64,000 nt of DNA, from assembly GCA_002973575.1 (NCBI GenBank), contig PVEQ01000003.1:124001-188000 (forward strand). Reading direction: 5' to 3'. The position numbers and the translations under genes were made by a program. Shown here one piece after another: positions 36,029 through 43,450 of the stretch. A model generated the notes under the pieces. That model saw nothing but the letters and a program-made list of their open reading frames with translations, made no database searches and was not told the origin of the DNA. Numbering within the stretch: position 1 is the first letter of the stretch; each line of letters starts with the position of its first letter. The stretch comes from Sediminibacterium magnilacihabitans. Lineage in GTDB: Bacteria; Bacteroidota; Bacteroidia; Chitinophagales; Chitinophagaceae.

Positions 36029-36469
36029 ATGGACAGAAGAAAATTCATTGGCGATCTTGGTTCTCCGGTATTGGCTGTTTGTGCAGTATGTTTGGGCGCT
36101 TGCAGTAAAGGCGGTAATTCCCCCTCCAACGGCAATCCAGGTGGTGGCGGTGGTGTTAACTTTGCTGTCAACCTTAATTCGCAACTGCCGAATGTGGGTG
36201 ATTCACTGGTACAGAGCGGTGTAATTGTAGCAAGAGTAGCTGCTGGAAATGCTGTTTCTTCTTTCGCAGCCGTGCAGGTTGCCTGTACACACCAGGGCAA
36301 TCCTATCAATTATAGCAGCAACGGAAACAAGTTTGTTTGTCCAACCCATGGATCCCAGTTCAACACTAATGGCAGTGTCATCAATGGCCCTTCAACCGGT
36401 GGAACCATCACCGCCCTTAAAGTGTATAATATAGCCATTAGCGGCTCTACTATGACAATCACAGGATAA
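36029..36469 (+). CDS. Rieske [2Fe-2S] domain lipoprotein
   Basis: 146 residues. The N-terminus starts MDRRKFIGDLGSPVLAVCAV, with a lipobox-like LGACS. A Gly/Asn-rich linker comes next, then a small Rieske domain at ~50-146. Cluster ligands are in CTHQG (Cys-x-His) and CPTHGSQF (Cys-x-x-His), the normal two-Cys two-His set. It is probably an electron carrier on the outer face of the inner membrane or in the periplasm. No cytochrome b/c gene lies nearby, so a bc1 role is unsupported. A dispersed AT-rich repeat starts 6 nt after the stop. Confidence 0.88.
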   Translation: MDRRKFIGDLGSPVLAVCAVCLGACSKGGNSPSNGNPGGGGGVNFAVNLNSQLPNVGDSLVQSGVIVARVAAGNAVSSFAAVQVACTHQGNPINYSSNGNKFVCPTHGSQFNTNGSVINGPSTGGTITALKVYNIAISGSTMTITG

Positions 36470-36475
36470 TTTTTC

Positions 36476-36566
36476 AATTCGGCAATTCGACAATTAAATA
36501 ATGATTGAGGGGATGTTAAATTATTAATTCACCATTGTCGAATTGCCGAATTACCAAATTGTCGAA
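36476..36566. repeat. Dispersed AATTCGGCAATTCGACAAT inverted repeat, copy 2
   Basis: Perfect 19-bp inverted arms at 36476-36494 and 36534-36552 with a 39-nt spacer. A further AAATTGTCGAATT follows up to the aguA stop. It fills the space between the convergent Rieske and aguA genes and could act as a bidirectional terminator-like hairpin. Confidence 0.8.
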
Positions 36567-37604
36567 TTATTTCGGTTCTTGCTGACTGAGGCAATGAAAA
36601 CTGCCAAGCCCCCATATAATGTCGGTAGAATCAATGCCTACTACTTCCCTGCTTGGGAAAGTTGCTGCAATGATGGACAACGCCTCGTCGTCTTTCCTGC
36701 ACTGGTAAGTAGGAACGATCACGTGTTTGTTGCTGATATAAAAATTGGCATACGATGCAGGTAAACGCTGGTCTTCATACACCACTGCATCGGGCATGGG
36801 CAATTCTATGATGTTGAGTTGCTTACCGCTGAGTAAGCGCATTTGTTTTAATTGTTTGAGGTTGGTTTGCAGCAATTCGTAGTTTTCATCCTGCTTATCG
36901 GTTTCCACTACGGTTAGTACCGTGTCTTCGTTCACAAAACGGATGGTATCATCGATATGTCCATCGGTATCATCGCCTACGATCCCTTCATCTACCCATA
37001 ATACCTGTTCCATACCATAATAATCGCAGAGGTATTTTTCTACCTGCGCCTGGTTGAGATGCGGGTTACGGTTGGGATTGAGCAGGCAACAAGTAGAAGT
37101 GAGTATCGTTCCTTTACCATTGAATTCTACTGACCCGCCTTCCATTACAATACCAGGATGATATACCGGGATGTTGAAATGTTTGCCAATTAATGTGGGT
37201 ATCACATCGTCCAGCTCATAAGGAGGGTATTTGTTGCCCCAGGCATTGTAGTTCCAGTCAACGATTACTTTTCTTTGTGCGGCATGAGGGTTGACGAGGA
37301 AAGCAGGGCCATGATCCCTGCACCAGGCATCATTGGTGGGGTGCAGGAAAAATTCAACCTGCTGCATATCAACGCCTGCTTTTTGCAACTGTTCAACAGC
37401 AAAAGCTTTCATGGCTTCATCTGTTACATTGATGCGCACTTTCTCGCTCAATGCGAGGTATTTCACAAACAATGAATAGTTCGGATAGATGGTATGGATC
37501 TTACCGGGCCAACTGGCTTCTTTATGTGGCCAGCTGAGCCAGGTGGCTTCGTGCGGTTCAAATTCTGCCGGGAAATAATAACCGGCTTCTTTCGGTAATT
37601 TCAA
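36567..37604 (-). CDS. aguA: Agmatine deiminase
   Basis: 345 residues. It hydrolyses agmatine to N-carbamoylputrescine and ammonia in the arginine-decarboxylase route to putrescine. It belongs to the guanidine-modifying (PPAD) superfamily. Visible are WLSWPHKEASWPG near the N-terminus, WCRDHGPAFLVN, VMEGGSVEFNGKGTILTS, the DDTDGHIDD catalytic Asp/His region, and the nucleophile Cys near the C-terminus in GSFHCLSQQEP. Length is normal. It is directly downstream (14 nt) of aguB, encoding the next enzyme, so the pair forms a leftward putrescine operon. Confidence 0.95.
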   Translation of the reverse strand: MKLPKEAGYYFPAEFEPHEATWLSWPHKEASWPGKIHTIYPNYSLFVKYLALSEKVRINVTDEAMKAFAVEQLQKAGVDMQQVEFFLHPTNDAWCRDHGPAFLVNPHAAQRKVIVDWNYNAWGNKYPPYELDDVIPTLIGKHFNIPVYHPGIVMEGGSVEFNGKGTILTSTCCLLNPNRNPHLNQAQVEKYLCDYYGMEQVLWVDEGIVGDDTDGHIDDTIRFVNEDTVLTVVETDKQDENYELLQTNLKQLKQMRLLSGKQLNIIELPMPDAVVYEDQRLPASYANFYISNKHVIVPTYQCRKDDEALSIIAATFPSREVVGIDSTDIIWGLGSFHCLSQQEPK

Positions 37605-37618
37605 ATGATGTAGTTTAA

Positions 37619-38494
37619 TCAGTCTTCGTCGATGTATCTTTTGGTAACGGGCTGGTAAGAATCGATACGCCTGTCGCGCATGAAGGGCCAGTGTGTTCTG
37701 TAACGATCGGTTGCAGTGGTATCGATCTCAACAACGGCCACTTCTTCTGCATCATGCGATGCTTTGTACAATAAGCTGCCGAAGGGATTGCTCACAAAAG
37801 AACCGCCCCAGAATTTCATGGCGCCGTTTTGCTCGAGTCCTACCCTGTTTACGCTCACTACGTGTACACCATTGGCCACTGCATGGCTGCGCTGGATGGT
37901 TTGCCAGGCATTGTATTGTTCTGTATTGGTGGCTTCATCCTGCGAAGTAGCCCAGCCAATGGCTGTGGGATAAAATAATATTTCCGCACCCATGAGCGAA
38001 GTGATGCGCGCAGCTTCGGGATACCATTGATCCCAGCAGATCAACACACCCAGTGTGGCATATTTTGTTTTGAATATTTTATAGCCGAGATCGCCGGGCG
38101 TGAAATAGAATTTTTCATAGTAAGCCGGGTCATCGGGGATATGCATTTTACGATACTTACCTAAGTACGTGCCATCGGCGTCAAGCACGGCTGTTGTATT
38201 GTGGTAAAGTCCCTGCGCCCTCTTTTCAAAAAGCGAAGCAATGATCACCACGTTCAGCTCGGCAGCTACTTTGCTCAATGCATTGGTAGAATCGCCCGGT
38301 ATGGGTTCGGCCAACTGGAAGTTCTCATAATCTTCCACATCGCAGAAATACAGCGAAGTAAACAATTCCTGCAAACAAACGATCTGTGCGCCTTTGGCCG
38401 CCGCTTCCCTGATCTTTACAATGGCTTTGGCAAGGTTCTCCGCTTTGTTGGCGGTACAACTGGTTTGCACCAGGCCTATTTTTACTTTTGACAT
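37619..38494 (-). CDS. aguB: N-carbamoylputrescine amidase
   Basis: 291 residues of the carbon-nitrogen hydrolase (nitrilase) superfamily. The Glu-Lys-Cys triad is visible: Glu in IVCLQELFTSLYFC (~43), Lys in LGKYRKMHIPDDPAYYEKFY (~112), and Cys in TLGVLICWDQWYPEAAR (~150). The high match to plant/bacterial N-carbamoylputrescine amidases and the adjacent agmatine deiminase gene fix the function: release of CO2 and ammonia to give putrescine. Confidence 0.95.
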   Translation of the reverse strand: MSKVKIGLVQTSCTANKAENLAKAIVKIREAAAKGAQIVCLQELFTSLYFCDVEDYENFQLAEPIPGDSTNALSKVAAELNVVIIASLFEKRAQGLYHNTTAVLDADGTYLGKYRKMHIPDDPAYYEKFYFTPGDLGYKIFKTKYATLGVLICWDQWYPEAARITSLMGAEILFYPTAIGWATSQDEATNTEQYNAWQTIQRSHAVANGVHVVSVNRVGLEQNGAMKFWGGSFVSNPFGSLLYKASHDAEEVAVVEIDTTATDRYRTHWPFMRDRRIDSYQPVTKRYIDED

Positions 38495-38518
38495 ATTCTT
38501 TCAATTAGTCAATTTGAC

Positions 38519-38607
38519 AATTCGGCAATTCGACAATGAGATAATTAACCAATTCTACAACTTGTTTGAGTAATATATACATTATCAAATTGTCGAATTG
38601 CCGAATT
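38519..38607. repeat. Dispersed AATTCGGCAATTCGACAAT inverted repeat, copy 3
   Basis: Perfect 19-bp arms at 38519-38537 and 38589-38607 with a 51-nt AT-rich spacer. Related AATTAGTCAATT and GGCTAATTA ends flank it. It lies between aguB and bshB1, 12 nt from the bshB1 stop. Confidence 0.8.
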
Positions 38608-38619
38608 GGCTAATTATAT

Positions 38620-39351
38620 TCAGGTTGTTTGTTGAATAATCGAATCGAAACTCTTCAATCCCAATACTTTCTCAGAAATATATCCTTCTGCATAAGCAAC
38701 GCCTATTCTTTTACCCAGCATCATGGCGCGCGCTTTTACTGTTTCCATGAATTGCGGGGTGGAGATATAGGTTTGGGGTTCATCGGTACCCGGACTGTTG
38801 AACTGTGTGGTATAGGCCAGCACCGCTTCAATCTTTTTCTCCATGAAGACCGAAATATCTATCACAAAAGAAGGCTGTATGAAGCGGTCCTGGATATAAT
38901 GGAACACATATTTGGGGCGCCAGGCTTCCTGTGGCTGGCCCTTGCTGTCTGTTGTTTCTATCTTACGCAGTCCGGCCAGGAATGCGGCATCAGCCACCAA
39001 TTTGGCGCTGCGACCGTGATCGGGATGGCGGTCTTCGGGTGCGTTGGCCAGTACGATCTCCGGTTGATATTGCCGGATGGCGGCAATCACTTTGCGCAGG
39101 TGGGCTTCGTCGTTCAGGAAAAAGCCGTCGGCCATGCCCAGGTTCTCCCGGATGTGCAGGCCCATGACCTTTGCAGCCGCTGCTGCCTCGGTTTTACGGG
39201 TGTCGGCAGTACCGCGGGTACCCAGTTCTCCCCTGGTGAGGTCAATGGCCCCCACTTTTTTACCTTCTGCAATAGCTGCCATGAGTGTGCCTGAGCAGCC
39301 CAGTTCTATATCATCGGGGTGAACACCAAAAGCCAGTATATCTAATTTCAT
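38620..39351 (-). CDS. bshB1: Bacillithiol biosynthesis deacetylase BshB1
   Basis: 243 residues from the ATG at 39351 (MKLDILAFGVHPDDIELGCS). It is a zinc-dependent LmbE-like deacetylase that converts GlcNAc-malate to GlcN-malate, the second step of bacillithiol synthesis. The metal motif HPDD (~11-14) and the later ligand region APEDRHPDHGRSAKLV (~105-120) are present, as is the GELGTRGTADTRKTEA stretch typical of BshB1. A TAnnTTTG box at 39373-39380 supports this start over 39375. A bacilliredoxin gene is at 47322-47738. Confidence 0.94.
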   Translation of the reverse strand: MKLDILAFGVHPDDIELGCSGTLMAAIAEGKKVGAIDLTRGELGTRGTADTRKTEAAAAAKVMGLHIRENLGMADGFFLNDEAHLRKVIAAIRQYQPEIVLANAPEDRHPDHGRSAKLVADAAFLAGLRKIETTDSKGQPQEAWRPKYVFHYIQDRFIQPSFVIDISVFMEKKIEAVLAYTTQFNSPGTDEPQTYISTPQFMETVKARAMMLGKRIGVAYAEGYISEKVLGLKSFDSIIQQTT

Positions 39352-39372
39352 TAATAGTATGATTGTAGGCCG

Positions 39373-39380
39373 CAAAGATA
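39373..39380 (-). promoter_or_regulatory. Candidate -7 promoter box, bshB1
   Basis: The minus strand reads TATCTTTG, 21 nt before the ATG at 39351 and 1 nt from the upstream antitoxin stop. bshB1 therefore likely has its own promoter. Confidence 0.45.
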
Positions 39381-39381
39381 T

Positions 39382-39747
39382 TTATACATTTTCCAAAATA
39401 AAATTTCCATCCACTCCCAATTTCTCGTGTACCGCTTTCAGGAAAGGAATATCAGGCTTTCGTTTGCCATTGAGTATTTGGGAAAGTTTTGCCGTTCCCA
39501 TATTCAGCATTTCCGCAAGCTTGGCTTGCGTAATATTCATTTCATCTATCTTCTCCTGTACAATGGAATTAACGGTTACAGGCAAAGGCATAATTTCTAA
39601 AACGTGATCTTCGTAATATTCAATAGCTTTTGACAGTTCTTCAATCTTAGTGGCGTCCCTGGTTGTAATATTTTTTTCACCCTTATTCATAAGGGCATAC
39701 ACTTCATGTAAGGCCTTCTTGTATTCTTTGTTGTTCGTAATTTTCAT
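39382..39747 (-). CDS. HigA-type helix-turn-helix antitoxin
   Basis: 121 residues. The C-terminal half is a Cro/C1-type HTH at ~68-110: MNITQAKLAEMLNMGTAKLS then QILNGKRKPDIPFLKAVHEKL. The N-terminal half (KEYKKALHEVYALMNKGEKN, EELSKAIEYYEDH) is the typical HigA lead-in. It should neutralise the toxin encoded 6 nt upstream and repress the operon. The toxin-first gene order is characteristic of higBA. Confidence 0.9.
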   Translation of the reverse strand: MKITNNKEYKKALHEVYALMNKGEKNITTRDATKIEELSKAIEYYEDHVLEIMPLPVTVNSIVQEKIDEMNITQAKLAEMLNMGTAKLSQILNGKRKPDIPFLKAVHEKLGVDGNFILENV

Positions 39748-39753
39748 AACCCT

Positions 39754-40068
39754 TTATTTATACGTAATATTTCCCGCTCCAATAGTTTTATTAACCCTGT
39801 CATACTCTTTATGCGTACCGAACCAAAGAATAAAAACAGTGCGGGCTTTGAATATTATCAACGTTATTAACTTGAAGTCATTCCCCTTAATATTAAAACA
39901 GTACCTGTCATTTCCCACTGCATCTACACTATTGAAGTACTTTTTTACGTCGGCAAAGTTTTTCCAGTCCACTCGTTTCGTTATATCATACCACGTATTC
40001 AATGGGTCGGCCGCTGTTGGGTACTTTTTCGCATAGCGTTCAATAGTAGTTTTGGAAATGATGACCAT
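39754..40068 (-). CDS. HigB-family mRNA interferase toxin
   Basis: 104 residues of the HigB toxin family: MVIISKTTIERYAKKYPTAA, TWYDITKRVDWKNFADVKKY, VGNDRYCFNIKGNDFKLITL and the ILWFGTHKEYDRVN motif are all characteristic. HigB toxins cleave mRNA on the ribosome. The gene is followed by its antitoxin at 39382-39747 in a two-gene leftward operon. The sequence is intact with no visible inactivating change. A candidate promoter box is 5 nt before the start codon. Confidence 0.92.
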   Translation of the reverse strand: MVIISKTTIERYAKKYPTAADPLNTWYDITKRVDWKNFADVKKYFNSVDAVGNDRYCFNIKGNDFKLITLIIFKARTVFILWFGTHKEYDRVNKTIGAGNITYK

Positions 40069-40073
40069 TTATG

Positions 40074-40081
40074 CAAATTTA
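40074..40081 (-). promoter_or_regulatory. Candidate -7 promoter box, higBA
   Basis: The minus strand reads TAAATTTG, ending 5 nt before the higB ATG. If used, the mRNA would be leaderless or nearly so. Confidence 0.4.
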
Positions 40082-40169
40082 AGAAAATGAAATAATTTAG
40101 AAAAATGAAATAAAAGTATATAAAATAGCCCGAAAAGGCGGCTGAAACGCAATAAGTCCGTCGGCAGCA

Positions 40170-40679
40170 ATCTGCTGCATGTTAAGTGGAAGTTTACAAC
40201 ATAACAGGTAGAAATGTGTCGTACGGCAAGCAGAGATTCGCCGCGTGGCAGGTGATTTTGTTTCGCATAGCAAATAGAAATATGCTGGAACTTAAGTGGG
40301 GATCTGCCGCTTAGCAAGTGAAGGACCATCACCTGTTGAACAGATATTCGCTGCACACCGGGTGAGGAAGTGCCAATTGGTACGCATCTATATACGGCTC
40401 ATTGCTAATGGAAACAGGCGGCATAGTAAGCAGCAGCCCCTGGCCTGTTCAATGAACAAGCTTCGCATGGTAAGTGAAGATTCTCCGCACAACAGGCAAC
40501 ACGCCTCCACCTAATTGGTGAAAGATTACCGCTTGTTCGATGGAAATATGTCGTTTGTTCAGTGGGAATATGCCGCTTAATGAGTGAAAATTCACCGCTG
40601 AGTTAGTAAAAATTCGCCACTCAGTCAGCAAAATATTTGCACTTACGTCGTGTAAACTTGGCGCTAACCATGTTTGGAA
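40170..40679. repeat. Degenerate tandem array of ~22-bp units
   Basis: The ~670-bp gap between higB and the SulP gene is mostly a tandem array. Six consecutive units are exactly 22 bp: starts at 40525, 40547, 40569, 40591, 40613 and 40635. Earlier units are 21-24 bp and more diverged. The loose consensus is TTCGCCGCTTAGTAAGTGAAAA. About 23 units fit between 40170 and 40679. There are no identical repeats with unique spacers, so it is not a CRISPR. The period is not a multiple of three, so a repeat protein is unlikely. No gene is seen in the gap. Confidence 0.75.
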
Positions 40680-40738
40680 CTTTCACAAATGGTGTTCTGG
40701 CCATTCTACGTTATTCATTAACTACCTCAGACAGGTCG

Positions 40739-42289
40739 TTAATGAACGGCGGTTACATCCACTTTGGCAATCCCTTTCAATGTCAGCGAAATATTGCGGT
40801 CTGCTGCTTTGTTGGCGTATTCACTGATGATCTCCAGGATATCATAATCAATAAAATTACACTCGCTGCCGTCGATGGTCAGCAATGTATCTTCCGGAAT
40901 CTGGTCCAACGACCTTTGTAAATTCACTTTATTGAGGAAGCTTACGTTGGAGTTCAGTTTAATCAGGTAGCTGCCTGTTCCACTTGTTTGGGAATGCATG
41001 ACCCGGTATTCTGCTTTGAAGTTGTTACGGATAATGAAGTATGTGGAAACCAGCAGGCCAATGCTTACACCTATTAACAAGTCTGTTGCGAGGATCACCA
41101 CTATGGTAATGATGAATGGCAGGAACTGTTTCCAACCCAGGTTCCACACGTTCCTGTACAGTTTGGGTTTGGTGAGGTTGTAGCCTGTTATCAGCAGGAT
41201 GGCGGAAAGCGAGGCATAGGGAATGGCATTCAACACAAAGGGAACCAGTAAAACGGAGAGCAATAAAAAAAGTCCATGTGTGAAAGCAGATAACTTTGTT
41301 CTGGCGCCGGCATCTACATTGGCAGAACCTCTTACCACCACTGCTGTAATGGGAATGGCCCCCAGGAAACCACAGGTCATATTACCTATTCCCTGTGCAA
41401 TAAGCTCGCGGTTAGGAGGTGTGATCCTGTTGCGGATATCTAATTTGTCAATGGCTTCTATGCAAAGCAGTGTTTCCAGTGTGGCGAGTAGTCCGATGGT
41501 AATGCCATCTTTCCATATTTCCGTACTTGTTAAAACCTGCGACAGATCGGGAAAAGAGATATTTGAAAAAATATTGGCAGGAATATTCACCAGTTGAGAT
41601 GGCTTGAATGCCAGGTGCGAACCGATTTTGCTGAACAGGATGCTGGCGAGGATACCCACCACAACAATCAGTAAGGGGGTTGGCACAATCTTTATCTTTT
41701 TGGCAAAAGGTTGTTGCAATACGATCAACAAAGCCAGGGAAATAAACGAAAGGAGCACCACGCCGGCTGTAGTATGATGTCCGAAATTCCGGAAGCTGGC
41801 AGCCAGTTTTTTGGAAGAGAATAGTCCGAGGAACCCGCTGGTCCAGAAGTCGGGCTGGTCATAACCCAATGCAATGGGCACTTGTTTGGAAATGAGGATG
41901 ATGCCAATGGCTGCCAGCATTCCCTTGATGACAGCCGATGGAAAATAACTGGCAATGGTTCCTAATTTCAAAACCCCGAGCAGCACCTGGAAAAGACCTG
42001 CTATGATAACCGTCAGCAGAAAGATTTTATAGTTACCCAGCGAAATAATAGAGGCCGCCACCAGGGTGGTGAGACCCGCCGCGGGCCCTGATACCGCTAG
42101 TTGTGAACCACTTACTAGTGCAACTACCAGTCCGCCTATGATACCTGATAAAAGCCCTGCATAAAGCGGGGCGCCTGAAGCCAGTGCAATGCCCAGGCAA
42201 AGTGGCAATGCTACGAGGAAGACGGATAAACCGGCCGGCAGATCATACTTAAGCCATACTAACCTGTAATACCTGATTTTCCGTCTCAT
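40739..42289 (-). CDS. SulP-family inorganic anion transporter
   Basis: 516 residues. The N-terminal ~430 residues are a multi-helix membrane domain of the SulP/SLC26 type: LPAGLSVFLVALPLCLGIAL, SGAPLYAGLLSGIIGG, VSGPAAGLTTLVAASI and GFLGAIPITAVVVRGSANVDAG. A STAS-like cytoplasmic domain follows at ~445-516 (LLTIDGSECNFIDYDILEII). Substrates in the family are sulfate, bicarbonate or other anions. No carbonic anhydrase or sulfate genes adjoin, so the substrate is open. Confidence 0.93.
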   Translation of the reverse strand: MRRKIRYYRLVWLKYDLPAGLSVFLVALPLCLGIALASGAPLYAGLLSGIIGGLVVALVSGSQLAVSGPAAGLTTLVAASIISLGNYKIFLLTVIIAGLFQVLLGVLKLGTIASYFPSAVIKGMLAAIGIILISKQVPIALGYDQPDFWTSGFLGLFSSKKLAASFRNFGHHTTAGVVLLSFISLALLIVLQQPFAKKIKIVPTPLLIVVVGILASILFSKIGSHLAFKPSQLVNIPANIFSNISFPDLSQVLTSTEIWKDGITIGLLATLETLLCIEAIDKLDIRNRITPPNRELIAQGIGNMTCGFLGAIPITAVVVRGSANVDAGARTKLSAFTHGLFLLLSVLLVPFVLNAIPYASLSAILLITGYNLTKPKLYRNVWNLGWKQFLPFIITIVVILATDLLIGVSIGLLVSTYFIIRNNFKAEYRVMHSQTSGTGSYLIKLNSNVSFLNKVNLQRSLDQIPEDTLLTIDGSECNFIDYDILEIISEYANKAADRNISLTLKGIAKVDVTAVH

Positions 42290-42360
42290 ATTTTATACCC
42301 TCAAAACAATGTAGACCCTTGTGGTAAACAATTTTGCCGTTACAAGATAAGGTTTTTAAC

Positions 42361-42389
42361 AAAAAATCCCGCTCTGCAGAGCGGGATTT
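42361..42389 (-). terminator. Rho-independent terminator after rpmE
   Basis: Perfect 26-bp palindrome AAATCCCGCTCTG/CAGAGCGGGATTT at 42364-42389. On the minus strand it runs into six T. It lies 24 nt after the L31 stop. Confidence 0.85.
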
Positions 42390-42412
42390 CATTATCAGAA
42401 CTAGTGATAAGT

Positions 42413-42664
42413 TTATTTCTTTTTCTCGTAACGCTTCTTGAACTTGTCGATACGACCTGCAGTATCTACCAGCACATTCTTACCAGTATAGAAAGGATGT
42501 GACATGTTGGAAATCTCCAGTTTTACCAGGGGGTATTCTTTACCATCTTCCCACTGGATGGTTTCTCTGGTAGCAGCAGTAGAGCGGCTCAGGAATGCAT
42601 AACCGTTACTCATGTCCTTGAAGACAACAAAACGATAACTTTCAGGATGGATACCTTGTTTCAT
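42413..42664 (-). CDS. rpmE2: 50S ribosomal protein L31, type B
   Basis: 83 residues starting [20 protein letters not shown], which is L31 type B. It lacks the Cys-x-x-Cys zinc motif of the C+ form and has the type B segments [20 protein letters not shown] and [19 protein letters not shown]. It is a component of the large ribosomal subunit. In many bacteria zinc-free L31 is the only or the zinc-starvation copy; no Zur site is visible here. It has its own terminator and a promoter 54 nt upstream. Confidence 0.96.
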   Translation of the reverse strand: MKQGIHPESYRFVVFKDMSNGYAFLSRSTAATRETIQWEDGKEYPLVKLEISNMSHPFYTGKNVLVDTAGRIDKFKKRYEKKK

Positions 42665-42717
42665 GGTTTCTATTTTAAGGTGGTACGGATTTGGCCGTAC
42701 GATTATTTAAGAGCTGG

Positions 42718-42748
42718 CAAAGGTAAGTACAATTAGGCAATTGGCCAA
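42718..42748 (-). promoter_or_regulatory. Promoter of rpmE, overlapping a dispersed repeat
   Basis: On the minus strand TTG lies 20 nt before TACCTTTG (42718-42725). The -33 side falls in the AT-rich repeat copy that starts near 42728. Confidence 0.5.
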
Positions 42749-42776
42749 TTTGGAAATTTGCCAATGATTGGGTGCA
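42728..42776. repeat. Diverged partial copy of the AT-rich AATT/GGCAATT repeat
   Basis: The sequence has alternating CAATTAGGCAATTGGCCAAT and GAAATTTGCCAATG blocks, clearly related to copies 1-3 but diverged. It adjoins the yajQ stop at 42777. Confidence 0.5.
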
Positions 42777-43268
42777 TCAACTTTTCATGTTTATGAACTG
42801 TAGCGGGATGCCGAAATTGCCGGCCTTGCATTTGGCTATAACATCTTGAAGATCATCGATTTTCTTGGCGGTAACCCGGATAATATCGTCCATAATGGCC
42901 GCCTGCACCTTCAGGCCGCTGTCTTTGATCATTTTGACGATCTTTTTGGCGTCGTCCTGCTTCAGGCCATTCCGCACGGGTACCTCTTTCTTCACCACTT
43001 TCCCGCTGGGATAAGCGTCTTTATCAAAATCGAAAGCACTGGCATCAATACCCTGCTTCATAGCGCGACTGATGAGCACATCGATGAGCTGTTTCATCTT
43101 CATATCACTTTCGACTTCCAGAGACACCACAAAATCTTTTTTGTTCAGTTCCACCACCACCGGCGAATCGCGGAAATCGAAACGGCCGCTTATTTCTTTC
43201 TTAACTGTATTGATGGCATTATCGAGTGTTTGCAGGTCTACTTTGCTGGCAATATCAAATGACGGCAT
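42777..43268 (-). CDS. YajQ-family nucleotide-binding protein (DUF520)
   Basis: 163 residues from the ATG at 43268 (MPSFDIASKVDLQTLDNAIN), the conserved YajQ N-terminus. Other family blocks are FDFRDSPVVVELNKKDF, KQGIDASAFDFDKDAYPSGK and ISDSGLKVQAAIMDDIIRVT-like sequence near the C-terminus. YajQ proteins bind nucleotides, and a Xanthomonas member binds cyclic di-GMP. A TAnnTTTG box at 43283-43290 supports this start over one at 43295. Confidence 0.94.
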   Translation of the reverse strand: MPSFDIASKVDLQTLDNAINTVKKEISGRFDFRDSPVVVELNKKDFVVSLEVESDMKMKQLIDVLISRAMKQGIDASAFDFDKDAYPSGKVVKKEVPVRNGLKQDDAKKIVKMIKDSGLKVQAAIMDDIIRVTAKKIDDLQDVIAKCKAGNFGIPLQFINMKS

Positions 43269-43282
43269 AAACAAAATTTTAA

Positions 43283-43290
43283 CAAATATA
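43283..43290 (-). promoter_or_regulatory. Candidate -7 promoter box, yajQ-like gene
   Basis: The minus strand reads TATATTTG, 14 nt before the ATG at 43268. Confidence 0.45.
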
Positions 43291-43295
43291 GCCAT

Positions 43296-43323
43296 AAAAA
43301 AGGCCCCGATGGAAATCGGGGCC
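43296..43323 (-). terminator. Rho-independent terminator after the TonB-type receptor gene
   Basis: The arms GGCCCCGAT (43302-43310) and ATCGGGGCC (43315-43323) form a 9-bp stem with a 4-nt loop. On the minus strand it is followed by six T. Between it and the receptor stop (43324-43450) I see no gene. Confidence 0.75.
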
Positions 43324-43450
43324 GCCGTCTATATAATGCACATGAGAAAAAACAAATTTAATGTTGCGAATGTGGATGGAATCAACCAGATAAAATTGCT
43401 AAAAGATGATGAACGGACATACGCCTATTCAAATGGATCATTCCTCTTAA

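Noticed and set aside
40069..40631. Minus-strand frames (95 and 60 codons) with heptad-like repeats in the 22-bp array
   Set aside because: The 22-bp period shifts frame at every unit, so the apparent protein repeats are by-products of the tandem DNA.
40170..40679. CRISPR array
   Set aside because: Units of ~22 bp are contiguous, degenerate and without unique spacers or identical repeats, and no cas genes are present.
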